The notes under the pieces: generated by a model
The model's input: the letters and a program-made list of their open reading frames with translations, nothing else
Databases searched by the model: none
Told to the model about the DNA's origin: nothing
Translations under genes and position numbers: made by a program
From: Actinomyces glycerinitolerans
Lineage (GTDB): Bacteria > Actinomycetota > Actinomycetes > Actinomycetales > Actinomycetaceae
DNA: 64,000 nt
Assembly: GCF_900098745.1 (NCBI RefSeq)
Contig: NZ_FQTT01000001.1
Span: 124,001-188,000 of the forward strand
Reading direction: 5' to 3'
Part shown: in pieces, positions 26,588-35,261 of the stretch
How the letters are laid out: each line of letters starts with the position of its first letter
Position numbering within the stretch: the stretch's first letter is position 1

Positions 26588-28011
26588 GTGCGGTGGATGC
26601 TGCCCCCTGGCCGGCGCCTGCCGCCTCCGGGCCGCTCGATGCCGTCATAGACCTGCCGGGGTCGAAGTCGCTTACGGCCCGGGCCCTGGTGGCGGCGGCG
26701 GTGGCGGGGGGCCCGACGACGCTGCGCGGTGCCCTGCGCTCCCGCGACACCGAACTCATGCGCGCCGCCCTAACAGCGCTCGGGGCCCGCTTCGAGGAAC
26801 TTCCTGACGATTCCGGTGCCTGCGCCGACGCCGTCCTGCGGGTCACGCCCGCGCCGCGCCCGTTCCCGGTCCGCGCCGGCGCCGACGGGGTGGCCCGTAT
26901 CGACTGCGGTCTGGCCGGAACGGTGATGCGCTTCGTGCCGCCATTGGCGGCCCTGGCCGACGCACCCGTGGTCTTCGACGGCGACGCCGCCGCCCGCCGT
27001 CGCCCACTGGCGCCACTGCTGGACGCCCTGACCGCGCTCGGCGCCGAGGTGGGCTACCTTGGTGATCCCGGCTTCCTGCCCGTGCGCGTCGGCCCCGGCG
27101 GCGGAGGGCCGCTGCGCCCCGCCGACCCGGCCCGCCCCGAGGCCCCGCACCGGGTGAGCGTGGACGCCTCCGGCTCCTCCCAGTTCCTGTCCGCGCTGCT
27201 GCTGGCCGGGTGCCTGCTGCCCGGCGGCCTGGCCGTCACCCCCACCGGGCCGGTGCCGTCCCTGCCCCATGTGGCCATGACCGTGGAGTTCCTGCGCGAA
27301 CGCGGCATCGCCGTGGACGAGCCGGACGCCGGCGCCCCCGTGGGTGCACGCACCTGGACGGTTCACCCGGGCGCGCCGCGGGGCGGCACGCTGGTCATTG
27401 AGCCGGACCTGTCCAACGCGGGCCCATTCCTGGCGGCGGCGCTGGTGGCCGGCGGGCGTGTCGGCGTACGTCACTGGCCGGCGCACACCACGCAGGCGGG
27501 CGACGCCTGGCGGTGGCTGCTGCCCGATCTGGGCGGCACCGTCGAGCAGGCCCGTGAGGCGGACGGCTCGCTGACACTGACTGCGGTCGGCACCGGCGAA
27601 CTGCACGGAATCGACGCCGACCTGTCCGCCGTCGGGGAGCTGACCCCCACGGTTGCGGCGCTGGCGGCCCTGGCCTCCGCGCAGGGGCACGCCTCGCGCC
27701 TGCGCGGCATCGGCCACCTGCGCGGGCACGAGACCGACCGCCTGGCCGCACTGACCACCGAGATCAACCGCATCGGCGGGACGGCTCGGCAGACCGCCGA
27801 CGGTTTGGAGATCGACGCGCTGCCCACCGGGGTGCACCTGCATCCGGCCCGGCTGCGCGCCTACGCAGACCACCGCATGGCGACCTTCGCGGCCGTCGTC
27901 GGCCTGGGCGTCCCCGGAATCGAAGTGGACGACATCGCCTGCACCGCCAAGACCCTCCCCGACTTCCCCGCCCTGTGGGCGAAGCTGCTGTCCGACCGGG
28001 AGGGGCGCTGA
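26584..28011 (+). CDS. aroA: 3-phosphoshikimate 1-carboxyvinyltransferase (EPSP synthase)
   Basis: A 475-residue shikimate-pathway enzyme joining PEP to shikimate 3-phosphate. The substrate-binding [13 protein letters not shown] is near the N-terminus, followed by RSRDTELM and [15 protein letters not shown]. The late motif [17 protein letters not shown] is present. It starts at GTG 26584 within the icd stop. The next gene starts at its stop codon (TGATG). It is slightly longer than the usual 430 residues because of an N-terminal extension and loops. Confidence 0.93.
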
Positions 28012-29114
28012 TGGCACGCCGCGACATCGGCACCGACGATCCGCGGGTGCGGGTGCGCCCCGGTAAGCGCTCGCGCCCCCGCACCAAGCAGCGCCCCGCC
28101 CACGCCGACGCCGTGCCCGGCATGGTCACCCGCATCGATCGCGGCCACTACCGCATCCGTCTGGAGGACCCCGCTCTCACCACCGACGGCAGCGGCGACA
28201 TCACCGCGATGAAGGCCCGCGAGCTGGGACGCGGGAAGGTCGTGGTCGGGGACCGGGTCGCCGTCGTCGGGGACACCTCCGGTCGCAAGGACACCCTCGC
28301 CCGCATGGTGCGCGTCGACGAGCGTCGCACCCTGCTGCGCCGCAGCGCCGAGGACGGGGACGCGGCCGGCACGGAGAGGCCCGTGGTGGCCAACGCCGAC
28401 CTGCTGGTGATCGTCACCGCCCTGGCGGACCCGGAGCCGCGCCCGCGCATGATCGACCGGTATCTGGTGGCCGCCTACGACGCCGGCATGGAACCGCTAC
28501 TGGTCCTGACCAAGGCGGACCTGGCCGACGCCGCCCCGCTGCTGGCTCTTTACGAGCCGCTGGGCGTGCGCTCGGTGTCAACGCGACTGGATCCGTCCAG
28601 CCGGGCCGAGGCGTCCCGTGCCGGCGGCGACGGCGTGGAGGCGGTGCGCGCGCTGATCGGCGGGCGCACCTCGGTGTTCGTCGGACACTCCGGGGTCGGC
28701 AAGTCCACGCTCATCAACGCGCTCGTGCCCGGGGCGGACCGGGTCACCGGCGAGGTGAATGTGGTCACCGGACGCGGGCGCCACACCTCCACCAATCTGC
28801 AGGCACTCGAGTTGCCGGGTGGCGGCTGGGTGATCGACACGCCCGGGGTGCGCTCCTTCGGGGTGGCGCACGTATCCAGCGCGGACGTGCTGCGCGGCTT
28901 CCCGGACCTGACCGAGGTCGCCGAGGACTGCCCGCGCGGCTGCACGCACGAGGCCGGGGTTATCGAGTGTGCCCTGGATGAGTGGGTCGCCGACGCCGCG
29001 CCGGAGCCGGCGGAGCGTGAGCGGCGTCGGGCCCGGGTGGACTCCTTCCGACGTCTACTCGCCCCCGCGCTGGAGGCCGAGGACCCCACGACCCCGACGG
29101 CGCATCGCCGGTGA
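28011..29114 (+). CDS. rsgA: Ribosome small-subunit-dependent GTPase A
   Basis: A 367-residue circularly permuted GTPase that helps 30S maturation. An OB-fold precedes the GTPase domain with motifs in permuted order: TKAD (G4), GHSGVGKSTLINAL (G1) and IDTPGVRSFG (G3). A C-terminal zinc knuckle is EDCPRGCTHEAGVIECAL. ATG 28011 overlaps the aroA stop. A longer upstream frame inside aroA is rejected. Confidence 0.93.
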   Translation: MARRDIGTDDPRVRVRPGKRSRPRTKQRPAHADAVPGMVTRIDRGHYRIRLEDPALTTDGSGDITAMKARELGRGKVVVGDRVAVVGDTSGRKDTLARMVRVDERRTLLRRSAEDGDAAGTERPVVANADLLVIVTALADPEPRPRMIDRYLVAAYDAGMEPLLVLTKADLADAAPLLALYEPLGVRSVSTRLDPSSRAEASRAGGDGVEAVRALIGGRTSVFVGHSGVGKSTLINALVPGADRVTGEVNVVTGRGRHTSTNLQALELPGGGWVIDTPGVRSFGVAHVSSADVLRGFPDLTEVAEDCPRGCTHEAGVIECALDEWVADAAPEPAERERRRARVDSFRRLLAPALEAEDPTTPTAHRR

Positions 29115-29133
29115 GCCGGAGCGAACTGGAGCT

Positions 29134-29156
29134 GCACAGCCGAGTCGGCGCTGTGC
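29134..29156 (+). terminator. Possible terminator after icd-aroA-rsgA
   Basis: GCACAGC (29134-29140) pairs with GCTGTGC (29150-29156) around a 9-nt loop, 20 bp after the rsgA stop. There is no T-run. Confidence 0.45.
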
Positions 29157-29289
29157 GAGCGAGACCGGAGTTCCGGAAATGGCGGGTCGGGCGTGGATGA
29201 CGGTCCAGTTCGGCCAGGGACATCTCCGCCAGTTGCACCTGATGTCCACGGAACCGACCGGACGGGTCGGGAGTGTGGTGGGCGGGGGT

Positions 29290-29422
29290 GTCTGCTACGC
29301 CGGTCAGACGTTAACAACGCTACTTAACGGTCTGCTGTATACCCCAGGAGCCTTCAGCAGACCGTTAACAGGCGTTGTTAACCCCGAAGTGGCGTTGCTG
29401 ACGGTGAAGTGGCGTAGCAGAC
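29290..29422. repeat. Seven-copy phased 12-mer array, mirror arrangement, 20-bp step
   Basis: Direct cores start at 29290 (GTCTGCTACGCC), 29310 (GTTAACAACGCT) and 29330 (GTCTGCTGTATA). Inverted cores start at 29351, 29371, 29391 and 29411; read on the other strand they are GTCTGCTGAAGG, GTTAACAACGCC, GTCAGCAACGCC and GTCTGCTACGCC. Every step within an arm is exactly 20 bp. Copies 1 and 7, 2 and 5, and 3 and 4 match best, giving three nested inverted repeats (11, 11 and 14 bp). It occupies the 389-bp gap between rsgA and the GNAT gene. DNA from 29157 to 29289 shows no other element. Confidence 0.8.
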
Positions 29423-29503
29423 GGCCCCCACACCCGCAAACACAACGAGCCCCTCTAGTCTCTGGGTGTTACTCGTGCCGGTCTCAGGGAGAGGAAAGCA
29501 GCC

Positions 29504-30181
29504 ATGGCCCGCATGCCAGTAAGCACCAGCAGCCCGGTGATCCGCCCCGGCGGGACAGCGGACCTGGATGCAGTGGCCAAACTACTCACCGAGGTGTTCA
29601 CCGCAGATCCACTCATGCACACCATCGCCGCGCGGGCCCCGAAGCCGGTGGCAGCTCTGGATCACCTGCACCGCTGCGAGTTGACCGCTCACTATCTCTC
29701 CCCCGACGCCTCTCAACGGGCCGGTACGCACGTCGACCTGGCGGTGGCTGACGCCGGCACCCCGAACGAGCGGCTGCTCGGCGTCGCCCTGTGGGATGCG
29801 CCCGCCCAGGACCGACATGCCACGGGACCGTTCGGCTCCGAGCCACTCGACGGGGTCGACCTGGACCTGCTGGGCGGCGCCTGGGAGCTGGTGCTGCTAG
29901 ATGCGGCCCAGTGTGAGTCGGCCCAGCCGCCGCAGCCGTACTGGTACCTGTACATGCTCGCCGTCGCTCCCGGCGCCCGCGGCTCCGGCGTGGGCACGGC
30001 GCTGCTGCGCCACGGCCTGGAGCGCGTCGACGCCGACGGCGTGGCCGCACACCTGGAGTCGACCACGCCGGCATCGCGACGGTTGTACGAACGCCTGGGA
30101 TTCTCGTTGGCGGCGACGCTCGACGCCCCGCCGCTGCCGGTTTACTGGGCCTTGACCCGCCCTGCGCATCCGCGGCGGTAA
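29504..30181 (+). CDS. GNAT-family N-acetyltransferase
   Basis: A 225-residue acetyltransferase. The acetyl-CoA-binding motif A is YWYLYMLAVAPGARGSGVGT followed by ALLRHGL (R/QxxGxG/A). Motif B is HLESTTPASRRLYERLGF. The length and the YLYMLAV strand place it near the drug/puromycin acetyltransferase-like GNATs, but the substrate cannot be assigned. ATG 29504 has GAGAGGAAAG upstream. Confidence 0.88.
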   Translation: MARMPVSTSSPVIRPGGTADLDAVAKLLTEVFTADPLMHTIAARAPKPVAALDHLHRCELTAHYLSPDASQRAGTHVDLAVADAGTPNERLLGVALWDAPAQDRHATGPFGSEPLDGVDLDLLGGAWELVLLDAAQCESAQPPQPYWYLYMLAVAPGARGSGVGTALLRHGLERVDADGVAAHLESTTPASRRLYERLGFSLAATLDAPPLPVYWALTRPAHPRR

Positions 30182-30264
30182 CGGCCGCAGTCGCGGCGAA
30201 AACGTGCCCGGTTCGGCGCCTTGTTTCCTCCCTGCCCTGCTGCGGCGGACGTTAGTCTGAACAC

Positions 30265-31128
30265 ATGTCCGCTTCCCCGACTGCCGGGGCTCTCCTTCCC
30301 CGCTCCGCCTGGACCGACCTGTCGGCACGCGCCGAGTTGTCGCCGGCGCGCCGCCGCGTACTGGCAGCGGTGGAGGAGTCAGGCCGGTCGGTCACGGCGG
30401 CGCAGCTGGCCCGGAGTCTCGAGCTGCACCACAACACGGTGCGCGAGCACCTGGACGCCCTGGTGGAGGCGGGCCTGGTGGCGGTGTCCGCTGTCCCCAC
30501 AGGGCGGCGAGGTCGCCCCGCCCTGCGCTACGCACCGGCCGGCCCCGATCCGGCGCAGGTGGTCGGCTCCTACCTGTCCCTGCTGGATGCGATTGTCGAG
30601 CAACTCGGAGACGGTGAGCAGGCCCGCCGGCGGGCAGAGGCGATCGGCCGACGCTGGGCTCAGTTACTCCCCGATGAGCCCGCGGCCCCGACGGCGCAGG
30701 CCGCCGCCTCCGCGGCATCGACTGCCACGTCGACGACGCGGCTGACCGCCATGCTGCCGCACCTGTCGCATATGGGCTTCGCCCCCGAGTTCGACGGCGA
30801 GCAGATCACCCTCAAGGCGTGCCCGCTGATGACCGCCTCCCGGCCGCCACACCGGCTGGTGTGCCGCATGCACGAGGGCTTCCTCAACGAGCGCTTCGCC
30901 CGCCCGCACACGGGCGGCCCCGCCTCCGCCGACCGCGCGGACGGCGGCGCCGCGGATGCCGTCGAGGCAGGCACGGGGGCGCCGACATTCTCGGTCATCC
31001 CACTGTGTGCCGACGGCTGTCACGTGATGGCACGGGCAGCCACGACGACGCCGACCGGCGAACCGCCCGTACCCCAGGCCGCCGCATCGGCCGAACACCG
31101 GCCTGTCGAAACCGTGGCCAGCCGATAG
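30265..31128 (+). CDS. Winged-helix regulator with conserved C-terminal cysteines
   Basis: A 287-residue regulator. The N-terminal winged helix is SPARRRVLAAVEESGRSVTA, then QLARSLELHHNTVREHLDAL and a GRRGRPALRY wing. The C-terminal half has CPLMTASRPPHRLVC (CX13C) and CADGCHV (CX3C), a pattern like the Fe-S-binding region of SufR-type regulators. It is convergent with a copper nitrite reductase gene, with 8 bp between stops. It may sense nitric oxide, redox state or iron through a cluster; the cysteines are seen, the rest is inferred. Confidence 0.75.
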   Translation: MSASPTAGALLPRSAWTDLSARAELSPARRRVLAAVEESGRSVTAAQLARSLELHHNTVREHLDALVEAGLVAVSAVPTGRRGRPALRYAPAGPDPAQVVGSYLSLLDAIVEQLGDGEQARRRAEAIGRRWAQLLPDEPAAPTAQAAASAASTATSTTRLTAMLPHLSHMGFAPEFDGEQITLKACPLMTASRPPHRLVCRMHEGFLNERFARPHTGGPASADRADGGAADAVEAGTGAPTFSVIPLCADGCHVMARAATTTPTGEPPVPQAAASAEHRPVETVASR

Positions 31129-31136
31129 TCCAGAGT

Positions 31137-32648
31137 TCAGCCGGTGACCCGCAGGTAGCCCATCGCGCCCTTCTCCATGTCGGCGAAGGCGTGCGTGACG
31201 AACGTGTAGGTGCCCGGGGCCGGCGGCACGCATTCCACGAAGCCGCCCTGGGCGGGCTGCAGCCCGAGCGCCTGGCTGCCGCCGGACCAGCCGGCGCCGA
31301 CGTCGTCGGGCCCGCCCAGCGTCCAGGCGCCCTCGTGAAAGACCTGGTCGAACTGCAGCCCAACGATGTGGAAGGACGTCGGCAGGGAGGGCCCGGCGTC
31401 GAGCACCCAGAAGCGCAGCCGCTCCCCCGGCTTCGCCGTCAGCGGCCGGTCGCGGTACTGAAAGGCGATGCCGTTGAAAGCCAGCAGGTCGGGGTTCTTG
31501 GCGGCCACCTTGTCCGCGTCGGTCTCTCCGCCCTCGGATCCGAGGTAGAGCTCGGACTGGATCATGACGAACTCCCGGTCCGCCACGGCGAGCCCGGGCG
31601 GGTCGATGATGACGGCACCATGCATGCCGGAGGCCAGGTGCACGCTCATCGGGGCGGTGGAGCAGTGGTACAGCCAGATGCCGGAGCGCTGGGCGGTGAA
31701 TTCGTACACGAGCGAGTCGCCGGGGTCGATGGAGCGCATGGGCGCGTCCGGGGAGATGACGCCGGCGTGGAAGTCGATCGAGTGGCTCATGGAGCCCTCA
31801 TTGACCAGGGTGATGCGGAAGGTGTCGCCGACCCGACCGCGCAGCACCGGGCCGGGCGCCTGCCCGTTGTACGTCATCCGCCGCTGGGTGACGCCGCCGC
31901 CCACGTACATGGCCTGTTCGGTGACGGTGAAGGTGTGCTCGTGGACGGTGGTGGCGGTGTCGGCGGGCGCCAGCGCGGCGTCGAAGGGCTCCACATCGTC
32001 GGGAAGGGCGGCGGCGTAATCGGGTACGGCGTCGTCCGCCCCGGCCGCAGTCGCCGTAGTCGAAGCGGCGGCCTGCCCGGCAGCGGTGACGTGGAAGACC
32101 ATGCCCTGGGCGCGGTGCCCGGCGATGGAGCACCAGCCCTCCAGCGGGCCGGAGACGACACCGGCATAGAGGCTGCCGGTCTCGCCGGCGGGGACACGGC
32201 CGGTGGAGGCGGTGGTCCCGTCGTCTAGCTGGAGCACGAGGTCGTGGACCTGGTCACCGGTGTTGTCCAGGGTGAGCACCAGCCGGTTGCCGGCGGGAAC
32301 GTCCACGGTGTCGGGCACGAAGCGCATCCCCTCGACCGCGACGGTCACGGTGGTGGTCCGCCCCGTGACGGCCACGGGACCGGCCTCCGTTGACGGGGGG
32401 CGGGTGGCCCGCCAGGCGGCGATGCCGGCGCCGGTGGCCACGGCCGCCCCGGTGGTGAGCAGGCCCAGGAGCACGCCGCGGCGATCCAGGCGCGCCTGAG
32501 GGGCGGCGTCGGCTCGACGTTGGCCACGGCCGACGGCGGGAGCGGTGCCGGCGGTCACGGCCGCGCGCCCCTGCGGGGTGCCGACGCCACTGCGGGCCGC
32601 CGGATCCGCCTGGGGACGGTCCGCATCGTCTTCGGCGCGATCATTCAC
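31137..32648 (-). CDS. nirK: Copper-containing nitrite reductase (NirK/AniA type) with extra N-terminal cupredoxin
   Basis: A 503-residue exported enzyme reducing nitrite to nitric oxide. A twin-arginine-like signal (RRGVLLGLLTTGAAVATGAG) precedes an N-terminal cupredoxin with its own copper ligands (VHDLVL and GWCSIAGHRAQGM). The two NirK cupredoxin domains follow. The catalytic Asp-x-His is in HSIDFHAG, the type-1 copper Cys/His/Met in LYHCSTAPMSVHLASGMHG, and the distal His in SFHIVGLQFD. The GTG at 32646-32648 overlaps the stop of the upstream membrane gene (GTGA) with GGAGG upstream. The much longer open frame is an overlap artefact. Confidence 0.88.
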   Translation of the reverse strand: MNDRAEDDADRPQADPAARSGVGTPQGRAAVTAGTAPAVGRGQRRADAAPQARLDRRGVLLGLLTTGAAVATGAGIAAWRATRPPSTEAGPVAVTGRTTTVTVAVEGMRFVPDTVDVPAGNRLVLTLDNTGDQVHDLVLQLDDGTTASTGRVPAGETGSLYAGVVSGPLEGWCSIAGHRAQGMVFHVTAAGQAAASTTATAAGADDAVPDYAAALPDDVEPFDAALAPADTATTVHEHTFTVTEQAMYVGGGVTQRRMTYNGQAPGPVLRGRVGDTFRITLVNEGSMSHSIDFHAGVISPDAPMRSIDPGDSLVYEFTAQRSGIWLYHCSTAPMSVHLASGMHGAVIIDPPGLAVADREFVMIQSELYLGSEGGETDADKVAAKNPDLLAFNGIAFQYRDRPLTAKPGERLRFWVLDAGPSLPTSFHIVGLQFDQVFHEGAWTLGGPDDVGAGWSGGSQALGLQPAQGGFVECVPPAPGTYTFVTHAFADMEKGAMGYLRVTG

Positions 32649-33964
32649 GGGCGTCCTCCCTCGTGCTTCTCGCCGCGCAACACCCGCCGCAACGCCAGGG
32701 CGATGCCCACCGGCACGTAGCCGGCCACGGCGGCGCCAACGACCGCCGCGGCCAGCCGCACCGCCTCGGGCAGAATCTGGGCGACGGCGATCAGCAGGCA
32801 ACCGTTGGCCGTCACCACCCGCCAGGCGGCGGCCCGGTCCAGGATGGCGTTGGCGGCGCGGGCGGCGGCCGGGCCACCACCCAGCATGACCGGGGTGAGG
32901 TAACTCAGCGCGGCGGCCACAATCTGCAGCGCAAATCCGGCACCCAGGGCCACCCGGACGGTGTGGATGACCTCGCGGGCGGCGGCGACGTCGTCGGCCA
33001 GGACGATACCGGTGCCGATGTAGCCCACGCAGGCCAGCAGCCAGCCCACCGACGCCGCCGCACTCATGGTGGCGAAGGAGGTGGGCGGCACGCGCCGGGC
33101 CGTCACCGCGGCGGGCAGGACCACGGCGGCGGCACCGATCAGGTACACGACCACGCCGATTCCCGCCGCCATACGCCACAGGCCCGCGCAGGCGGTTATG
33201 GCGACGCCCGCCACGAGGAGTGGCAGTCCCCGGGTCGCCCAGCGGGCGGCGGTCGGCTCCATGCGGGTGCGCAGCATGGTCGGCCACAGCACGGTGAGCG
33301 TGCCCAGCACGGTGATGCCGACGAAGCCGAGCAGCATGGTGGTGGTGTGGGCGAGGTAGTAGGTGTCGGCGAGGGCGGCGGTACCGCGCCGGTCGGCCCA
33401 GGAGGTGAGGTAGCCCAGGACCGCGCCGATTCCCAACAGGCTCAGTGCGGCCAGGTAATGAAAGACCAGGGGCGCCATCCTGGGTGCCAGGGCGCGGCGG
33501 TATTGGACGCCGATCGCAGCCACACCCAACAGCGCGCAAGCGAGCACCGCCGTCACCCCGGCCAGGGTGACGGCGGGACGCCCGGCGGTGATGCCGACCA
33601 GCACCGCGATGGCACCGAGGCTGTGGGCATGCAGGCGCACGTCCAGCAGCCCGGCGCCGCCGAGCGCGGGGCGGTGCAGCAGGGTATCGGCGAAGTGGGC
33701 CGACCAGATGGTGATCGCCGAACCGATGCCGCCGAGCAACAGGGCGTGCAGCGGCAGCCAGGTGCCCCAGGCCGCCAGCGGCCCGCCGATGACGCCGACC
33801 GCGAGCGCAGCCGCGACCACCAACCAGGCCAGCACCACCGCATTGCGGCGGACCTGAGTGCGGCGACGGCGATGAGGCCTGGGTGTGCGGGCTCGCCCGT
33901 CTGTGCCCGTCCGCCCGGTCTCGGGGCGGCCGCCGTCGGGCGTACCACCCAGCTTCTTTTTCAC
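32645..33964 (-). CDS. Polytopic membrane protein coupled to nirK (heme-copper oxidase subunit I/NnrS-like)
   Basis: A 439-residue protein with about 12 transmembrane helices and histidines in several of them (LHALLLGG, WSAHFADTLLH, RLHAHSLGAI, FHYLAAL, YYLAHTTTMLLGFVGI). The pattern is reminiscent of heme-copper oxidase subunit I-like or NnrS proteins, and NnrS is a nitric-oxide-response haem-copper protein. It may supply electrons or handle NO for the coupled nitrite reductase; this is inference. GTG 33964 lies 7 bases after a -10 element, suggesting a leaderless mRNA. The longer frame to 34108 has no support. Confidence 0.75.
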   Translation of the reverse strand: MKKKLGGTPDGGRPETGRTGTDGRARTPRPHRRRRTQVRRNAVVLAWLVVAAALAVGVIGGPLAAWGTWLPLHALLLGGIGSAITIWSAHFADTLLHRPALGGAGLLDVRLHAHSLGAIAVLVGITAGRPAVTLAGVTAVLACALLGVAAIGVQYRRALAPRMAPLVFHYLAALSLLGIGAVLGYLTSWADRRGTAALADTYYLAHTTTMLLGFVGITVLGTLTVLWPTMLRTRMEPTAARWATRGLPLLVAGVAITACAGLWRMAAGIGVVVYLIGAAAVVLPAAVTARRVPPTSFATMSAAASVGWLLACVGYIGTGIVLADDVAAAREVIHTVRVALGAGFALQIVAAALSYLTPVMLGGGPAAARAANAILDRAAAWRVVTANGCLLIAVAQILPEAVRLAAAVVGAAVAGYVPVGIALALRRVLRGEKHEGGRP

Positions 33965-33971
33965 GTCCGCT

Positions 33972-34000
33972 ACCGTAATAAATCGGCTGGGCCGCGACAA
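33972..34000 (-). promoter_or_regulatory. Promoter of the nirK operon (predicted leaderless)
   Basis: On the reverse strand TTGTCG (33995-34000), 17 bp, TACGGT (33972-33977). Seven bases then separate the -10 from GTG 33964, so the transcript would begin at the start codon. Confidence 0.5.
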
Positions 34001-34097
34001 TCCAAGGACAGCTTCGCCGCATGAACGTGCGCATGAAGAGTCTCCGTATCGACCGACGGCCCTCACGATGCGAACGCGCATGCCGCCGCGGTTCTCC

Positions 34098-35261
34098 TCA
34101 CCTGCCACCGATGTCGGTCGCCCCGCGCAGCCCCAACAGCCACATGAGGTACAGCCCGCCGCAGGCGGCCGACAGCAAACCGACCGGGATCTGGAAGGGT
34201 GCCAGCAGCCGCTGCGCCAGCAGGTCGGCGACCACCAGCAGCGCGGCGCCCATGGCGGCGGAGACGGACAGCGTCAGCCCCGCCGTCCGGGCCAGTCGCT
34301 GCGCCAACTGGGGTGCTGCCAGTGCCAGGAATCCGATGGGGCCGGCCACGGCCACGCACACGGCTGCGAGCACCACCCCGTAGCCGACCATCGCGGCCCG
34401 CAGCCGCCCCACGCCCAGCCCGAGGGAGGTGGCGGCGTCGTCGCCCAGCTCCAGGACCGCGGCGGGCCGACCCATCCAGGCGGAAAGTGGAATGAGAAGG
34501 GCGGCCCCCACGATCAGCGGCCGCACCTGCGCCCAGGTGATGGCGTTCAGGGACCCGTACTGCCAGGCACGGGCCACCTCGGCCTGTTGGATGGTGGCGC
34601 GCGAGAGCAGGTAGTCGTTGAGTGCGGAGAGGGTCTGGGACAGGGCGACGCCCGCCAGCACCAGGTTCTCGCCGGCCCCGCCGCGCCGCATGGCCACCAT
34701 CACCACTACCGCGGCGGTGGCGAAGCCGCCGACGGTGGTGCCCAGGGCGGTGGTGGCGGTGGAGGAGGTAGCGGACACGAGAATGACCAGCAGGCCGCCC
34801 GTGGTGGCGCCGGTGGTGAAGCCGACGATGTCGGGGCTGCCCAGTGGGTTGTGGGACAGGCTCTGGAAGATGGCGCCCGACAGCGCCAGCATGGCCCCGA
34901 TCAGGGCGGCGGCGACCACGCGGGGCAGCCGCTGCCCCAACACGATGAACCGGTCTAGCTCGCTGCCGCCGCCGGCAAGTACGCGCAGGGCGTCTGCGGC
35001 GGACAGCTCATATGCGCCGGTCAGTAGCGTGTATGCGCCGACCGCGGCGGCTACTGCCACCAGCGCCGTCGTCACCGCCAGGGCGCGACGGCGCACCATC
35101 AGGCTGCGGCCCGGGCCCGGGCGCAGCAGGAGACGCCCGGCGGGCGGGCCCACGGCATGCGCGGCCCGTGTGTCGGCATCGGGCCCCGCGACGGTGCGCA
35201 AGCCCGCGGAACGCGCCGCCTGGCCGCGTGACGCCCCCGCACCGTTGCCCCGCGCCCTCAT
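34098..35261 (-). CDS. FecCD-family iron-siderophore ABC permease
   Basis: A 387-residue BtuC/FecCD-type permease with about ten helices. Conserved segments are RLPRVVAAALIGAMLALSGA, then FQSLSHNPLGSPDIVGFTTG, and later GRLRAAMVGYGVVLAA. The start ATG overlaps the stop of its partner permease (ATGA at 35258-35261), which decides the start despite a long N-terminal tail; the ATG before VRRRALAV is an alternative. It works with the second permease, the lipoprotein and the ATPase in this locus. Confidence 0.9.
   Translation of the reverse strand: MRARGNGAGASRGQAARSAGLRTVAGPDADTRAAHAVGPPAGRLLLRPGPGRSLMVRRRALAVTTALVAVAAAVGAYTLLTGAYELSAADALRVLAGGGSELDRFIVLGQRLPRVVAAALIGAMLALSGAIFQSLSHNPLGSPDIVGFTTGATTGGLLVILVSATSSTATTALGTTVGGFATAAVVVMVAMRRGGAGENLVLAGVALSQTLSALNDYLLSRATIQQAEVARAWQYGSLNAITWAQVRPLIVGAALLIPLSAWMGRPAAVLELGDDAATSLGLGVGRLRAAMVGYGVVLAAVCVAVAGPIGFLALAAPQLAQRLARTAGLTLSVSAAMGAALLVVADLLAQRLLAPFQIPVGLLSAACGGLYLMWLLGLRGATDIGGR

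Noticed and set aside
29115-29290. Small reverse-strand gene between rsgA and the phased array
   Set aside because: The frame beginning MQLAEMSLAELDRHPRPTRH has no Shine-Dalgarno and continues antisense into rsgA; no family is recognised.
32649-34034. N-terminal half of a 965-codon frame continuous with nirK
   Set aside because: It is the out-of-frame shadow of the coupled membrane gene. The GTG at 32648 with a Shine-Dalgarno and a GTGA overlap is the real nirK start.
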